DNA of 64,000 nucleotides from Propionibacteriales bacterium (GCA_026392415.1 JAPLCC010000017.1:124001-188000); one strand, 5' to 3'. Shown: positions 51,609 through 61,069, counted from the stretch's first letter. Notes: a model not told the origin generated them from the letters alone. Numbers and translations: made by a program.

Positions 51609-52307
51609 TCAGCCCCGCACCATCGGCGGCTGTACGACGACCGCGGGGCCGCGGCGGTAGAGCAGGGCACGGCGGCCGCCACTCTCGGTCGGGTCACCGT
51701 GGGTGTCGGTGGCAACCACGAAGCCCTCGGTGCCGAGCACCTTGCGACGGAAGTTGCCGAGGTCCGGGGGAGCTCCCCACACCGCGGCGTACACGCGGCG
51801 CAGCTCGGGCAGTGTGAACGGCTCGCTGACGAAGCCGGTCGCGAGCGTCGTGTACTCCAGCTTCGCGCGCACCCGCTCGCGGGCGTCGACGAGGATCTCG
51901 CGGTGGTCGAAGGCCAGTGTCGGTGCGTCCTCGCCCTCGAGCAGGTCGTCCACCACCCACCAGCGCGCGTCGGCGGCGTCGGTGCCCGCCTCCGGCTCGG
52001 GCAGATCGGGCGCCAGTGCCACGTGGGCGACCGACACCACGCGCATCCGCGGGTCGCGGTCGGGTGCGGAATAGGTGCGCAACTGCTCGAGGTGGCCGGG
52101 GAACCGGTCCACACCGGTCTCCTCGCGGAGCTCGCGCCAGGCTGCCTGTTCGGCGTCCTCGTCGGGCTCGACGAATCCGCCGGGCAGTGCCCATGAACCC
52201 GCAAACGGGTCTTCGCCGCGCTCGACGAGCAGGACGGCCAGGGCGCCGTCGCGGATCGTGAAAATGGCCAGGTCGACGGCAACCGCGAAGGGCGGGTGGG
52301 TGCTCAT
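51609..52307 (-). CDS. nrtR: NrtR-type Nudix transcriptional regulator of NAD metabolism
   Basis: A 232-aa protein with an N-terminal Nudix domain and a C-terminal winged helix. The Nudix box G-x5-E-x7-REuxEExGu is complete (GFVEPDE ... RELREETGV). The wHTH reads [15 protein letters not shown] then [11 protein letters not shown], the NrtR signature. NrtR represses NAD-salvage genes and responds to ADP-ribose in studied bacteria. It overlaps the pncB-pncA frame by 4 bp. The palindrome at 54232-54254 in front of the operon is the probable site. The intact Nudix box leaves ADP-ribose hydrolysis possible. Confidence 0.9.
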   Translation of the reverse strand: MSTHPPFAVAVDLAIFTIRDGALAVLLVERGEDPFAGSWALPGGFVEPDEDAEQAAWRELREETGVDRFPGHLEQLRTYSAPDRDPRMRVVSVAHVALAPDLPEPEAGTDAADARWWVVDDLLEGEDAPTLAFDHREILVDARERVRAKLEYTTLATGFVSEPFTLPELRRVYAAVWGAPPDLGNFRRKVLGTEGFVVATDTHGDPTESGGRRALLYRRGPAVVVQPPMVRG

Positions 52308-52882
52308 GCCGTCACCTCCACACCGGCCGCTGCCATCTCCTCGAGAGCCGACGCTGAGCTGTCCGGGGCGACCCCGGCGTGCAGTCCCGCCAGGAGACGC
52401 ACGGTGAAGCCCTCCTTCACCGCATCCAGTGCGGTGGCGCGGACGCAGTGGTCGGTCGCGATCCCGGTGACGTCGACCTCGGTCACCCCGGCGGCGCGCA
52501 GGAGGTCGGCCAGGCGGGCACCGTCGCCGGTGACGCCCTCGAAGGCCGAGTACGCCGCCTCGCCCATGCCCTTGACGACGTGATGGGTGACGGCGTCGGT
52601 CACCAGCTCGGGCGCGTAGTCCGACCCGGCCTCGCCCTGCACGCAGTGCACCGGCCAGGTCGTCACGAAGTCGGGGTCCTCGCCGGGTGCGTGGAAGTGG
52701 CCGCCGTTGGTCTCGCCGGCGTGGTGCCAGTCCCGCGACGCGGCGATCAGCGCGTAGTCGTGGGCCCTCGCTGCGAGGTGCTCGCTGATCCGACCGGCGA
52801 CCTCGCGCCCGCCCGTCACGCCGAGGGAACCTCCCTCCACGAAGTCGTTCTGGACGTCGACGACGATGAGTGCGCGGTTCAT
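52304..52882 (-). CDS. pncA: nicotinamidase from possible internal start
   Basis: The ATG at 52882 ([11 protein letters not shown]) is preceded by AAAGGA at good spacing, so nicotinamidase of 192 aa could be made independently of the fused frame. Length and N-terminus match stand-alone PncA. Whether the cell makes the fusion, the separate protein, or both cannot be told from sequence. Confidence 0.55.
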   Translation of the reverse strand: MNRALIVVDVQNDFVEGGSLGVTGGREVAGRISEHLAARAHDYALIAASRDWHHAGETNGGHFHAPGEDPDFVTTWPVHCVQGEAGSDYAPELVTDAVTHHVVKGMGEAAYSAFEGVTGDGARLADLLRAAGVTEVDVTGIATDHCVRATALDAVKEGFTVRLLAGLHAGVAPDSSASALEEMAAAGVEVTA

Positions 52883-54217
52883 GCTGGTGTCCTTTCCCTG
52901 GTCTCGAGACGGTTGCTGCGCAACCTCCTCGACCTCCGTACATGTCAGGTACGACGGCCCGGCGGCCACGCCGCGCACGTCGGCCGGCAACGTGGCCAGC
53001 GCGGCGGCCGCGAAGGCCCGGATCTCGTCGAGGGTCGGCGTGTGCACGACCGCTCCGGCCCGGATCAGCGGAACCTGGACCGGTCGCGCGTCGTCGCCGG
53101 GTGCCGGGTCGCCGTCGCGGGTGACGAACTCCGCGACGAGGAGACCGTTGGCGTCGTACTCGCGGAACGCGGTCTTGCGGCCGCCGACCGATGCCTTGTC
53201 CTGGGACTTCTTCGCGACTGGGCGCATGGGCTGGCCGGGTCCGTCGGCGATCGCGACGAGCTTGTAGACCATGCTCGCCGTCGGGTGGCCCGAGCCGGTG
53301 GCGACGCGGGTGCCGACGCCGTACCCGTCGATGGGGGCGTCGGCCAGCGCGGCGATGACGAACTCGTCGAGGTCGCTGGTCACCACGATCCGGGTGGCGG
53401 TCGCGCCGAGCTGGTCGAGCAGGAGCCGCGCCTTGTGCGCCTCCTCGCTGAGGTCGCCCGAGTCGAGGCGCACGGCTCCCAGCGAGGTCCCGGCCACGTC
53501 GACTGCGGTTCGGATGCCCTCGGCGATGTCGTAGGTGTCGACAAGCAGCGTGGTGCCGACGCCGAGCGCCTCGACCTGGCTGCGGAACGCGTCGGCCTCG
53601 GTGTCGTGGGCGAGCGTGAAGGCGTGGGCGGCGGTGCCGGCCGTCGGGACCCCGAACTCGAGGCCCGCGGCGAGGTTGCTCGTCGAGGCGAACCCGGCGA
53701 GGTGGGCCGCGCGCGCGGTGGCGATCGCTGCCTGCTCGTGCGTGCGTCGTCCGCCCATCTCGATGATCGGGCGACCCCGGGCCGCGTCGACCATGCGCGC
53801 GGCGGCGCTGGCGATCGCGGTGTCGTGGTTGAGCACGCTGAGGACCAGGGTCTCGAGCACGAGGCATTCGCCGAGCGTGCCGGCGGCGGTGAAGATCGGA
53901 CTGCCGGGAAAATAGAGGTCGCCTTCGCGGTAGCCGTCGATGTCGCCGCTGAACGTGAAGTCCCGCAGGTAGGCCGCAGTGGCTGCGCCGATGACGCCCT
54001 GCTCCTGCAGCCAGGCGAGCTCGTCGGCGTCATAGGCGAAGTTCTCGATCAGTGCGAGCAACCGTCCGAGGCCGGCGAGCATGCCGTAGCGGCGACCTTC
54101 GGGCAGTCGCCGCGAGAACGCCTCGAACACGGTGGGGCGCTCCACCATGCCGTCGCGCACGAACGAGTCGAGCATCGTCAGCTCGTAGCGATCGGTCAGC
54201 AGTCCGGTGCGGGCCAT
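52304..54217 (-). CDS. pncB-pncA: nicotinate phosphoribosyltransferase fused in frame to nicotinamidase
   Basis: One uninterrupted 637-residue frame. Residues 1 to about 430 are nicotinate phosphoribosyltransferase: [18 protein letters not shown], then [21 protein letters not shown] and [12 protein letters not shown]. Residues from about 446 are nicotinamidase: [19 protein letters not shown] with the catalytic Asp, Lys in VVKGMGE, and Cys in [12 protein letters not shown]. The junction ([13 protein letters not shown]) is encoded entirely by a 39-bp intergenic repeat of 13 codons. PncA deamidates nicotinamide and PncB converts nicotinate to its mononucleotide, so the fusion would join consecutive steps. 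PncA may also start internally (52882). The start ATG 54217 lies 15 bp from the NrtR palindrome. Confidence 0.85.
   Translation of the reverse strand: MARTGLLTDRYELTMLDSFVRDGMVERPTVFEAFSRRLPEGRRYGMLAGLGRLLALIENFAYDADELAWLQEQGVIGAATAAYLRDFTFSGDIDGYREGDLYFPGSPIFTAAGTLGECLVLETLVLSVLNHDTAIASAAARMVDAARGRPIIEMGGRRTHEQAAIATARAAHLAGFASTSNLAAGLEFGVPTAGTAAHAFTLAHDTEADAFRSQVEALGVGTTLLVDTYDIAEGIRTAVDVAGTSLGAVRLDSGDLSEEAHKARLLLDQLGATATRIVVTSDLDEFVIAALADAPIDGYGVGTRVATGSGHPTASMVYKLVAIADGPGQPMRPVAKKSQDKASVGGRKTAFREYDANGLLVAEFVTRDGDPAPGDDARPVQVPLIRAGAVVHTPTLDEIRAFAAAALATLPADVRGVAAGPSYLTCTEVEEVAQQPSRDQGKDTSMNRALIVVDVQNDFVEGGSLGVTGGREVAGRISEHLAARAHDYALIAASRDWHHAGETNGGHFHAPGEDPDFVTTWPVHCVQGEAGSDYAPELVTDAVTHHVVKGMGEAAYSAFEGVTGDGARLADLLRAAGVTEVDVTGIATDHCVRATALDAVKEGFTVRLLAGLHAGVAPDSSASALEEMAAAGVEVTA
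52900..52938 (-). repeat. 39-bp hairpin repeat, family B, copy 2, in a coding frame
   Basis: Identical over 39 bp to 4391-4429, in the same orientation relative to the upstream gene. It contains the GGTTGC-TGC-GCAACC stem-loop. Here it lies between pncB and pncA and, being 13 codons without a stop in this frame, contributes to an open junction. Confidence 0.9.
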
Positions 54218-54231
54218 TCCGACTCCTCGAT

Positions 54232-54254
54232 GTTGTAGTCAGTTTGACTATAAC
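54232..54254. promoter_or_regulatory. NrtR operator palindrome
   Basis: GTTGTAGTCA-GTT-TGACTATAAC is a 23-bp dyad with a single mismatch; the central TAGTCA-n3-TGACTA is perfect. It is 15 bp upstream of the pncB ATG. It is AT-rich against a very GC-rich background and is the pattern expected for an NrtR site. It also lies 43 bp before the divergent methyltransferase GTG. Confidence 0.85.
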
Positions 54255-54296
54255 ACGGTGAACGAAGGGGTGCTGTCTCGACACTAGGCTGCGGCC

Positions 54297-55760
54297 GTGT
54301 CCGACCAGCGTCAGAACGCTGCAGCGCAGTCCGCTGCCTACGAGCAGGAGCTCGCTGCGGACCGGCCCGACGATCGGCGCCGACAGGGCGCGTTCTACAC
54401 CCCGCCGGAACTCGTGACATGGGTCCTCGACCATGCGCTGCCGACCCAGGGGACGGTGCTCGACCCGGCCTGCGGCACCGGGCACTTCCTCGTCGCGGCC
54501 GCACGTCGTCTCGGGGTGCGCGCCGTCCATGGCTCCGACCTCGACCCGGAGGCGGTCCGGATCGCCCGCGAGCGACTGCAGGCGGAGGACCCGTCGGTGT
54601 CGGTTGCCGACATCGCGCGACAGGTCCTCGTCGCCGACGGGCTGACGGCGTGGGAGGGGCGCCGCTTCGACGCGGTGGTCGGCAATCCACCCTTCCTGGG
54701 CCAGCTGCGCAGCAGCACTGCCGGGCAGTCCGATCGTCATCGCCGGGGCCTGGGTGCGTACACCGACACCAGTGCGGTCTTCCTGCGTCACGCTCTCGAC
54801 CTCGTGCTCGACGGCGGGGTCGTCGCGCTCGTCCAGCCGCTGTCGGTGCTCGCCGCACGCGACGCGGGCCCGGTGCGTGCGGCCGTCGCGGAGCGCGGAG
54901 CCATCACCGACTTCTGGTGCTCGGACAAGCCGGTCTTCGCCGGCACCCCGGTCCTGACCTGCGTCCCGGTGGTGCGGATCGGCACTCCGTCGACGCTCCC
55001 GCCCGACGCGTGGGGGAGCCTGGCGGCGTCGTACTTCGGGATCCCGGAGATCTCGCTCGCAGCCGACACTGGCGTCGTCGGCGACCTCGCGACCTGCACC
55101 GCCGACTTCCGTGACCAGTACTACGGCCTCGAGCCCTTTGTCCGCGACAGTCCCGACGGTCTGCGCGAGGGCGACGCTCGGCTGGTCACCAGCGGCCTGA
55201 TCGATCCGGCCGAGCTCCGCTGGGGCAGGGCCACCACCCGCTTCGCGCGCCAGCAGTACGACGCCCTGTCGGTCGATCTCGCCGCTCTCCGTGCCGACGG
55301 CGAGCTCGCCGGGTGGGTCGAGGCACGGCTGGTGCCCAAGCTGCTGGTGGCCGGGCAGGGCCGGGTGATCGAGGCTGTCGCCGATGCCGAAGGTGCGTGG
55401 CTGCCCTCGGTGCCCGTCGTGACGGTCGCCCCGCACGACCCGGCGAACCTGTGGCGGTTGCTGGCGGTGACGCTCGCGCCGCCCGTCGTGGCGCACGCCG
55501 CGGCGCGCTACCTCGGGACCGGCCTGTCGCCGGGATCGGTGAAGGTGAGCGCCCGTCAGCTGGCAGCGCTCCCGTTGCCGACTGCTGTCGACGCCTGGGA
55601 CGAAGGTGCGGCGCTCGCGAGGGAGGCCCAGCAGGCCGGGGTCGAGGACCGGCCGCGGATTCTCGCCGAGGTGGGCCGCGTGATGACCGCCGCCTACGGT
55701 GGCACCGACCACGCGCTGGCATGGTGGCTGGGTCGCGTCGCCCGCAGCGATAGTCCCTGA
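54297..55760 (+). CDS. orphan N6-adenine DNA methyltransferase
   Basis: Class I methyltransferase of 487 aa of the type I/IIG (Eco57I/HsdM-like) group. RQGAFYTPPELVTWVLDH, the SAM motif I LDPACGTGHFLVAA, and the catalytic motif IV NPPF (VGNPPFLGQL) are intact. The C-terminal 250 aa would hold the target recognition part (GTGLSPGSVKVSARQLAALPLP resembles the end of such domains). No restriction or specificity subunit is adjacent, so it is solitary and may serve epigenetic control or be part of a defence remnant. The start is GTG at 54297. The stop lies inside a 20-bp hairpin. Confidence 0.85.
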   Translation: MSDQRQNAAAQSAAYEQELAADRPDDRRRQGAFYTPPELVTWVLDHALPTQGTVLDPACGTGHFLVAAARRLGVRAVHGSDLDPEAVRIARERLQAEDPSVSVADIARQVLVADGLTAWEGRRFDAVVGNPPFLGQLRSSTAGQSDRHRRGLGAYTDTSAVFLRHALDLVLDGGVVALVQPLSVLAARDAGPVRAAVAERGAITDFWCSDKPVFAGTPVLTCVPVVRIGTPSTLPPDAWGSLAASYFGIPEISLAADTGVVGDLATCTADFRDQYYGLEPFVRDSPDGLREGDARLVTSGLIDPAELRWGRATTRFARQQYDALSVDLAALRADGELAGWVEARLVPKLLVAGQGRVIEAVADAEGAWLPSVPVVTVAPHDPANLWRLLAVTLAPPVVAHAAARYLGTGLSPGSVKVSARQLAALPLPTAVDAWDEGAALAREAQQAGVEDRPRILAEVGRVMTAAYGGTDHALAWWLGRVARSDSP

Positions 55761-55807
55761 CGAAAAGCACCGCCGGAGTCGGCAATTCGGTGCTTTTCGT
55801 CAGGGAC
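55753..55807. terminator. perfect 20-bp hairpin between convergent genes
   Basis: The arms at 55753-55772 and 55788-55807 are exact inverted complements (GTCCCTGACGAAAAGCACCG) with a 15-nt loop. It covers the methyltransferase stop codon (55758-55760) and ends 9 bp before the iclR stop. It reads GCTTTTCG on one strand and CGAAAAGC on the other, so it can act as a bidirectional terminator; a small mobile palindrome is an alternative. Confidence 0.85.
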
Positions 55808-55816
55808 CATCGCTTG

Positions 55817-56566
55817 TCAGCGACCGTGGAGGCGGCGGGTGAGGGTCGCGGCCGTGGAGACGACGGCCGCGGCGAGGCGGTCGGCGTCCGCCCCGGCCAG
55901 GGGGAACGTGATCGCAACCCCGGCTACCGGAAGCCCGTTGTGGTCGAGCACAGCTGCGGCCACGCTCGCGAGCCCCGCCGTCACCTCGCCGTCCTCGATC
56001 GCGTGGCCGCGCCGCCGGGTCTCGGTGAGTACGGCGCGCAGGGCGGTCGGTGAGCCGGGACCGACGCCGGTTCGGTCGACGAAGGCCGTGCGGTCCGGGT
56101 AGAGGGCGCGGACCTGGCTGGCGGGCAGGTGGGCGAGGATCGCGCGACCGCTGGCGGTGAGGTGCGAGGGCAACCGGACGCCGACGTCCGTGACCAGCGG
56201 CGGCCGACCGGGCGCCCGCTCCTCGAGGACGTAGAGCACGTCGCGACCGTGCGGCACGGCGAGGTGCGCGCTGTGACCGGTCTGGTCGACCAGGCCCGCG
56301 AGCGGTCGGCGTGCGATCCGCTGCAGGGGCGCCTGTCGGGCGTATCCGCTGCCGACCTCGAACGCAGCCACGCCCAAGCCGTAGCGCCGGTCGTCGGCGA
56401 GGTGCACGACGAATCCTTCGTCGGCCATCGCCTGGAGCAGGTGGTAGGTCGTCGAGCGCGGGATCCCGATCTCGCGTGCGATCCGGTCGACGGCGACAGG
56501 TTCGGGCTGGCCGGCGAGGAAGCGCAGCACCCGCAGCGCGCGGGTGGCGGCAGGGACCTGGCTCAT
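55817..56566 (-). CDS. IclR family transcriptional regulator
   Basis: Regulator of 249 aa, likely controlling the divergent hut operon. The N-terminal winged helix is TRALRVLRFLAGQPEP then IAREIGIPRSTTYHLLQAM. The C-terminal effector-binding domain (GLVDQTGHSAHLAV, LTASGRAILAHLP) is typical. The ATG at 56566 was chosen because the HTH begins right after MSQVPAATRAL. The 101-bp gap to hutH should hold the operator, with TGTCTCGTATCCGAGACA (a dyad near 56597-56614) as the candidate. Confidence 0.9.
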   Translation of the reverse strand: MSQVPAATRALRVLRFLAGQPEPVAVDRIAREIGIPRSTTYHLLQAMADEGFVVHLADDRRYGLGVAAFEVGSGYARQAPLQRIARRPLAGLVDQTGHSAHLAVPHGRDVLYVLEERAPGRPPLVTDVGVRLPSHLTASGRAILAHLPASQVRALYPDRTAFVDRTGVGPGSPTALRAVLTETRRRGHAIEDGEVTAGLASVAAAVLDHNGLPVAGVAITFPLAGADADRLAAAVVSTAATLTRRLHGR

Positions 56567-56596
56567 GGGTCCGAGCGTGCCACGGCGAACTCGCAA

Positions 56597-56614
56597 TGTC
56601 TCGTATCCGAGACA
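56597..56614. promoter_or_regulatory. candidate IclR operator upstream of hutH
   Basis: TGTCTCG-TATC-CGAGACA is a perfect 7-bp inverted repeat with a 4-nt centre in the iclR-hutH divergent region. Its length and position fit an IclR-type operator. The link to this regulator is inferred from location only. Confidence 0.55.
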
Positions 56615-56667
56615 GCGGGACCTTGCATGCTCTGGTCACCGGCACCACCGACCGGTGGAATGAGGAC

Positions 56668-58206
56668 ATGCAGACGGTGACGGTCGGGACGGGTGCGGTT
56701 TCCTTCGAGGACGTGGTGGCGGTGGCCCGCCGGGGTGCGGCGGTGGTGCTCAGCGACGAGTCGCTTGCAGCGATCGACCGCGCTCGCGGGGTGATCGAGG
56801 ACCTGGCGGCATCGCCCACACCGTCGTACGGCGTCTCGACGGGGTTCGGCGCGCTGGCCACCCGCCACATCGCGCCCGAGCTGCGCGCCCAGCTGCAGCG
56901 TTCGCTGGTGCGTTCGCATGCCGCCGGCAGCGGGCCCGAGGTCGAGCGGGAGGTGGTGCGGGCGCTGATGCTGCTCCGGCTGTCGACGCTCGCCACCGGT
57001 CGCACCGGCGTACGACGGGAGACCGCCGAGCTGCTCGCCGGACTCCTCACGCACGGCATCACCCCGGTGGTCCACGAGTACGGCTCGCTCGGCTGCTCGG
57101 GTGACCTCGCGCCTCTCGCGCACTGCGCGCTGGCGCTGATGGGCGAGGGCCCCGTGCGCAACGCCGACGGCGAGCTCGTCGAGGCCGCCGAGGCGCTGGC
57201 CGCAGCCGGTCTCACCCCGGTCGAGCTCCAGGAGAAGGAGGGGCTGGCGTTGATCAACGGCACCGACGGCATGCTCGGCATGCTGGTGCTCGCCATCGAC
57301 GACCTCACCGACCTGCTCCGCGTCGCCGACATCTCCGCGGCCATGTCGGTCGAGGGTCAGCTCGGCACCGACCGGGTGTTCGCCCCCGAGCTGCAGGCGA
57401 TCCGACCCCATCCCGGCCAGGCGCTGTCGGCCGCCAACCTGACCGCCCTGCTCGCCGACTCCGGCGTGGTCGCCTCGCACCGCGGCCCCGACTGCAACCG
57501 CGTGCAGGACGCGTACTCGCTGCGCTGCTCGCCCCAGGTGCACGGCGCCGCCCGTGACACCGTCGCCCACGCGGCCACGGTCGCGGGCCGCGAGCTCGCT
57601 TCCGCGATCGACAACCCGGTCGTCCTCGGTGATCGCGTCGAGAGCAACGGCAACTTCCACGGAGCACCGGTCGCCTACGTGCTCGACTTCCTGGCGATCG
57701 TCGCTGCCGACGTCGCCTCGATCGCGGAGCGTCGGACCGACCGGTTCCTGGACAAGTTCCGCAGCCACGGGCTGCCGCCGTTCCTCGCCGACGACCCGGG
57801 CGTCGACTCGGGCCTGATGATCGCGCAGTACACCCAGGCGGCGATCGTCTCCGAGCTCAAGCGGCTCGCGGCCCCGGCGTCCGTCGACTCCATCCCGTCG
57901 AGCGCCATGTAGGAGGACCACGTGTCGATGGGCTGGTCCTCGGCCCGCAAGCTGCGCCGGTCCGTCGACGGCCTCACCCGGGTCCTGGCGGTCGAGCTGA
58001 TGACGGCGGCGCGTGCCCTCAACCTGCGTTCGCCGCTCGTGCCCAGCCCGGCCACAGGAGCTGTCGTCGCCCTGCTGCGCGACGCCGGTGTCGGAGGCCC
58101 GGGCACCGACCGCTTCCTCGCCCCCGAGATCGAATCCGCCTACCAGTTGGTCCTCAGCCGCGCGGTCACCGCCGCCGTCGTCGACACGATCGGAGAACTC
58201 GCATGA
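56668..58206 (+). pseudogene. hutH: histidine ammonia-lyase interrupted by an amber codon
   Basis: The first step of histidine catabolism (histidine to urocanate). The frame starts at ATG 56668 and is intact to TAG at 57910-57912, which replaces the glutamine of the conserved SSAMQEDHVSMG. The same frame then continues as [16 protein letters not shown] to TGA at 58206, about 511 codons in all, the usual enzyme length. The MIO region is GSLGCSGDLAPLAH, with Cys in place of the usual Ala. YGVSTGFGALA and [18 protein letters not shown] are family motifs. A C-to-T change (CAG to TAG) explains the lesion. The lost part includes about 98 C-terminal residues. Sequencing error or readthrough are alternatives. 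Confidence 0.88.
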
Positions 58207-59868
58207 CCGAGTCGAACCCCCGCCTGCCCATCCACGCCGCCACCGGCACCGAGCTGACCGCGAAGTCGTGGCAGACCGAGGCTCCGCTGCGGATGCTGAT
58301 GAACAACCTCGACCCCGAGAATGCCGAGCGACCCGAGGACCTCGTCGTGTACGGCGGCACGGGCAAGGCCGCACGCAACTGGGAGGCGTACGACGCACTC
58401 GTGCGCACCCTGCGCGACCTCGAGGACGACGAGACGATGCTCGTGCAGAGCGGAAAGCCGGTCGGCGTCATGCGCACCCACGAGTGGGCGCCGCGTGTGC
58501 TGATCGCGAACTCCAACCTGGTGGGGGACTGGGCCAACTGGGAGGAGTTCCGGCGGCTCGAGGACCTCGGCCTGACGATGTACGGCCAGATGACGGCGGG
58601 TTCGTGGATCTACATCGGCACCCAGGGCATCCTCCAGGGCACCTTCGAGACCTTCGCCGCTGTCGCGGACAAGCGCTTCGGCGGGACCCTTGCCGGAACG
58701 ATCACGCTGACCGCGGGCCTCGGCGGGATGGGCGGCGCCCAACCCCTCGCGGTGACGATGAACGACGGTGTCGCGATCTGCGTCGACGTCGACCAGAGCC
58801 GGATCACCCGCCGGATCGAGCACCGCTACCTCGACGTCGAGGCGGACTCGCTGGACCACGCGCTGGAGCTGGCCGTCGCCGCGCGCGACGAGAAGCGGGC
58901 TCTGTCGATCGGTCTCCTCGGCAATGCCGCTGAGGTCTTCCCGCAGCTGCTGGAGATGAACGCGCCGATCGACATCGTCACGGACCAGACCTCGGCCCAC
59001 GACCCGCTGTCCTACCTCCCGCTCGGCGTCCCGTTCGAGGAGTGGCACGACCGCGCGCAGCGCGACGCGCAGAGCTTCACGAAGGAGGCGCAGGCCTCGA
59101 TGGCCGCGCACGTGCGGGCGATGGTGGAGTTCCAGGACGCCGGCGCCGAGGTCTTCGACTACGGCAACTCGATCCGCGACGAGGCCCGCAAGGGCGGCTA
59201 CGACCGGGCGTTCGAGTTCCCGGGCTTCGTGCCGGCGTACATCCGGCCGCTGTTCTGCGAGGGCCGCGGCCCGTTCCGCTGGGCTGCGCTCTCCGGGGAC
59301 CCGGCCGACATCGCCGCGACCGACCGGGCGATCCTCGAGCTCTTCCCCGACAACGCGCGGCTGCACAAGTGGATCACCATGGCCCAGGAGCGGGTGCACT
59401 TCCCAGGGCCTGCCCGCGCGCATCTGCTGGCTCGGGTACGGCGAACGCCACCTCGCCGGACTGAAGTTCAACGAGATGGTCGCCTCCGGCGAGCTCAAGG
59501 CGCCGATCGTGATCGGCCGCGACCACCTGGACTGCGGGTCGGTCGCGTCGCCGTACCGCGAGACCGAGGCGATGCTCGACGGCTCCGACGCGATCGCCGA
59601 CTGGGCCCTGCTCAACGCCCTCGTCAACACCGCCTCGGGTGCGTCGTGGGTGTCGATCCACCACGGTGGCGGGGTCGGCATGGGACGCTCGATCCATGCG
59701 GGCCAGGTGTGTGTCGCCGACGGGACCGAGCTCGCCGCGCAGAAGATCGAGCGCGTGCTCACCAACGACCCGGGCATGGGCGTGATCCGTCACGTCGACG
59801 CCGGCTACGACCGGGCGGTCGAGGTGGCTGCGGAGCGCGACGTGAGGATTCCGATGCAGGATGGCTGA
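58203..59868 (+). pseudogene. hutU: urocanate hydratase with a +1 frameshift
   Basis: Second step of histidine catabolism (urocanate to imidazolone propionate; NAD-dependent). From ATG 58203 the protein matches HutU ([50 protein letters not shown]) up to MAQERVHF near 59400. There TTCCCAGGG appears in place of an expected TTCCAGGG (one extra C at 59402-59404). The +1 frame then continues the family sequence ([24 protein letters not shown]) to [17 protein letters not shown] and TGA 59868. Removal of one base gives 554 aa, normal for HutU. It overlaps hutH and the next gene. Error in a C run is an alternative. Confidence 0.88.
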
Positions 59869-61069
59869 CTTCGAGCAGATGTGGACCGACCTCGCACCGG
59901 TCGGACGCTCCGCCGCCTCTGGCGGCTACTTCCGGCAGCCCTGGGAGGCGGCCGAGCTCGAGCTGCGTGCGTGGTTCCGCGAAGCCGCCGTGGCGCGCGG
60001 GCTCGAGATCGAGGAGGACCCCTTCGGCAACCTCGTCGCCTGGTGGACCCCGCCAGGCTCGTCGAGTGGCCCGCGAGGTACGAGCGGGCGTATCGAGACG
60101 CCGGGCGCCATCCTCACCGGCTCCCACCTCGACTCCGTCCTCGACGGCGGCGCGTACGACGGCCCGCTCGGCGTCGTCTCCGCCTTCGCCGCCTTGGACC
60201 TGATGCGGGCACGTGGCGTCGTGCCCGCGAGACCACTGGGTGTCGCCGCCTTCGTCGAGGAGGAGGGTTCCCGGTTCGGACGCGCGTGCCTCGGCTCGCG
60301 CCTGGCCGTCGGCGCGGCCTCGTGGGACGACGCACGCGAGCTGACCGACCGTGACGGCGTACGCCTCGGCGACGTGATCGAGGGTGGTTCGTCGACGCTG
60401 CTCGACGGCGTCGACACCTACGTCGAGCTCCACGTCGAACAGGGTCGCGCCCTGATCGATCACGACGCCGCCGTCGGCGTCGCGAGCGGGATCTGGCCCC
60501 ACGGCCGTTGGCGCTACGACGTCGCGGGCCGCGCTGACCATGCCGGCACCACGCGGATGGAGGACCGGGCGGACCCGATGCTCACGTTCGCCATGACCGC
60601 CCTCGCGGCCAACAAGCAGGCCCGGCTGTCCGGTCAGCGCGCGACCTTCGGCCGGATCGACGTCCGGCCCAACGGCACGAACGCCGTGCCCTCGCTGGTG
60701 ACGGCCTGGCTCGATGCCCGCGCCGAGGACAGCTCGGCGCTGGTGGCGTTGACCGCGGCGATCGAGCGACAGGCGACCGAGCGGGCAGACCGCGACGGCA
60801 CTCGTGTCACCGTCACCCGGGAGTCGGTCAGTGGCGAGGTCACCTTCGACGCGGCGTTGCGCGACCTGGTCGGTGCCGGGGTTCCGGTGCTGCCCACCCA
60901 GGCCGGTCACGACGCCGGGATCCTGCAGGCGGCCGGGATCCGGTCGGCGATGCTCTTCGTCCGCAACCCGTCCGGCGTCTCGCACTCGCCCGACGAGACC
61001 GCGGAGACGGCCGACTGCCTGGTCGGGGTGACCGCGCTGGCCGACGCGTTGACGGGGCTCGTGGCGTGA
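59861..61069 (+). CDS. M20 family amidohydrolase (allantoate amidohydrolase-like), probable last hut step
   Basis: Zinc amidohydrolase of 402 aa. Metal ligands are in [34 protein letters not shown] and the late [18 protein letters not shown] is typical. The family includes allantoate amidohydrolase and N-carbamoyl amino acid hydrolases; the same gene is placed in Streptomyces hut clusters, so here it likely hydrolyses N-formylglutamate (HutG role), by inference. A family A repeat (60061-60100) is inserted in frame between VAWW and ILTGSH, adding about 16 residues ([15 protein letters not shown]) absent from the usual short loop. It starts 8 bp inside hutU. Confidence 0.85.
   Translation: MADFEQMWTDLAPVGRSAASGGYFRQPWEAAELELRAWFREAAVARGLEIEEDPFGNLVAWWTPPGSSSGPRGTSGRIETPGAILTGSHLDSVLDGGAYDGPLGVVSAFAALDLMRARGVVPARPLGVAAFVEEEGSRFGRACLGSRLAVGAASWDDARELTDRDGVRLGDVIEGGSSTLLDGVDTYVELHVEQGRALIDHDAAVGVASGIWPHGRWRYDVAGRADHAGTTRMEDRADPMLTFAMTALAANKQARLSGQRATFGRIDVRPNGTNAVPSLVTAWLDARAEDSSALVALTAAIERQATERADRDGTRVTVTRESVSGEVTFDAALRDLVGAGVPVLPTQAGHDAGILQAAGIRSAMLFVRNPSGVSHSPDETAETADCLVGVTALADALTGLVA
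60061..60100 (+). repeat. family A repeat inside a coding sequence
   Basis: GTCGAGTGGCCCGCGAGGTACGAGCGGGC followed by GTATCGAGACG, given here in two parts, matches both ends of the intergenic repeat at 2860-2931 and 9501-9608, with a diverged core hairpin (GCCCGC / GCGGGC). It is read in frame within the amidase gene. Confidence 0.8.

Noticed and set aside
52379..54238. 619-codon + strand frame opposite pncB-pncA
   Set aside because: Shadow frame; no family motif, while the minus strand encodes two recognisable enzymes.
55753..55807. Reading the perfect hairpin as a CRISPR-like repeat or attachment site
   Set aside because: Only a single inverted pair exists in the window, with no spacer series, integrase or direct repeat.
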